Positions 44,390-44,427 of a DNA stretch of 44,427 bases are shown one piece after another. Both the position numbers and the translations under genes were made by a program. Position 1 is the stretch's first letter; each line of letters opens with the position of its first letter. Source of the stretch: Marinimicrococcus flavescens (GTDB taxonomy: Bacteria > Pseudomonadota > Alphaproteobacteria > Geminicoccales > Geminicoccaceae); contig JARGEQ010000002.1 in NCBI GenBank assembly GCA_029211145.1, forward strand, positions 1 through 44,427. The letters are read 5' to 3'. The notes beneath the pieces were generated by a model. The model saw only the letters and a list, made by a program, of their open reading frames with translations. It had not been told where the DNA came from and made no database searches.

Positions 44390-44427
44390 TCAGGTGCAGA
44401 CCTGGGGCTCGTCCTTGGGGGCGACGA
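44390..44427 (-). CDS. Possible 3' end of a second secreted Cys-tail protein
   Basis: The last 38 bases on the minus strand read VAPKDEPQVCT and a TGA in one frame. The preceding gene's product ends ETPNCKP, so both finish with an acidic/Pro stretch and a Cys near the terminus. This weakly suggests tandem related genes. Too little is visible to name the product. Confidence 0.35.
   Translation of the reverse strand, partial: VAPKDEPQVCT

Overview
The window is high-GC, tightly packed chromosomal DNA from an alphaproteobacterium. The lineage is inferred from a roughly 1,620-residue NAD-glutamate dehydrogenase, a PmtA-type methyltransferase, System I ccm genes close to acnA, a ppx-rlmE gene pair, a class I PHA synthase, and two sites matching the alphaproteobacterial EcfG general-stress promoter (GGAAC-N16-CGTT). 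An order such as Rhodospirillales or Geminicoccales would fit, but the sequence alone does not prove it. I see no transposase, integrase, CRISPR array or rRNA.

Layout. (1) 1-3.3 kb: a large PLD-helicase-DUF3427 protein on the minus strand that looks less GC-rich than its surroundings. (2) 3.5-8.7 kb: a YegS-like lipid kinase, a RidA-fold protein, a lipoprotein alpha/beta hydrolase and aconitase acnA. (3) 8.8-12.2 kb: a plus-strand envelope-stress operon behind an EcfG-type promoter, encoding two DUF3618-like or amphipathic membrane proteins, a holin-superfamily protein, a YihY/BrkB protein and a 24-residue membrane peptide. (4) 12.2-22.7 kb: a minus-strand block with ccmABC (haem export for cytochrome c maturation), a PaaK-like CoA ligase, a complete branched-chain-amino-acid-type ABC importer (livF, binding protein, livM, livH, livG) and a long-chain acyl-CoA synthetase. 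Uptake followed by CoA activation of an organic acid is the likely job of the last part. (5) 22.9-28.6 kb: a phospholipid N-methyltransferase-like gene and the giant glutamate dehydrogenase. (6) 28.9-30.9 kb: an XRE regulator with its own EcfG-type promoter and an intrinsic terminator, tRNA-Arg(CCG), an orphan ABC ATPase and a small zinc-finger protein.

(7) 30.9-33.2 kb: an ECF41-type sigma factor module. A carboxymuconolactone-decarboxylase-like gene, the sigma factor with its regulatory C-terminal domain, a 29-residue membrane peptide and a polyphosphate-glucokinase-like ROK protein follow one another. A site close to the ECF41 promoter consensus precedes the first gene. (8) 33.2-36 kb: a PHA synthase lying between a decayed copy of the rlmE 3' end and the intact rlmE gene, so the synthase is flanked by diverged direct repeats. 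(9) 36-44.4 kb: ppx, a double-CDGSH iron-sulfur protein, lipoproteins, a DUF2339 membrane protein, glyoxalase I, a redoxin, a DUF1194 von Willebrand protein, a second YegS-like kinase, and a secreted Lys/Arg-rich coiled-coil protein with a Gly-Thr repeat tail. The tail of another gene lies at the right edge.

The most interesting signals are regulatory and structural: the two EcfG-type promoters, the self-contained ECF41 unit with a matching promoter, the rlmE relic beside phaC, and the two tiny membrane proteins tightly linked to larger genes. No wholly new multi-gene system can be demonstrated from sequence alone. All motif and homology statements come from reading the sequence and from memory of the families; no database search was run.
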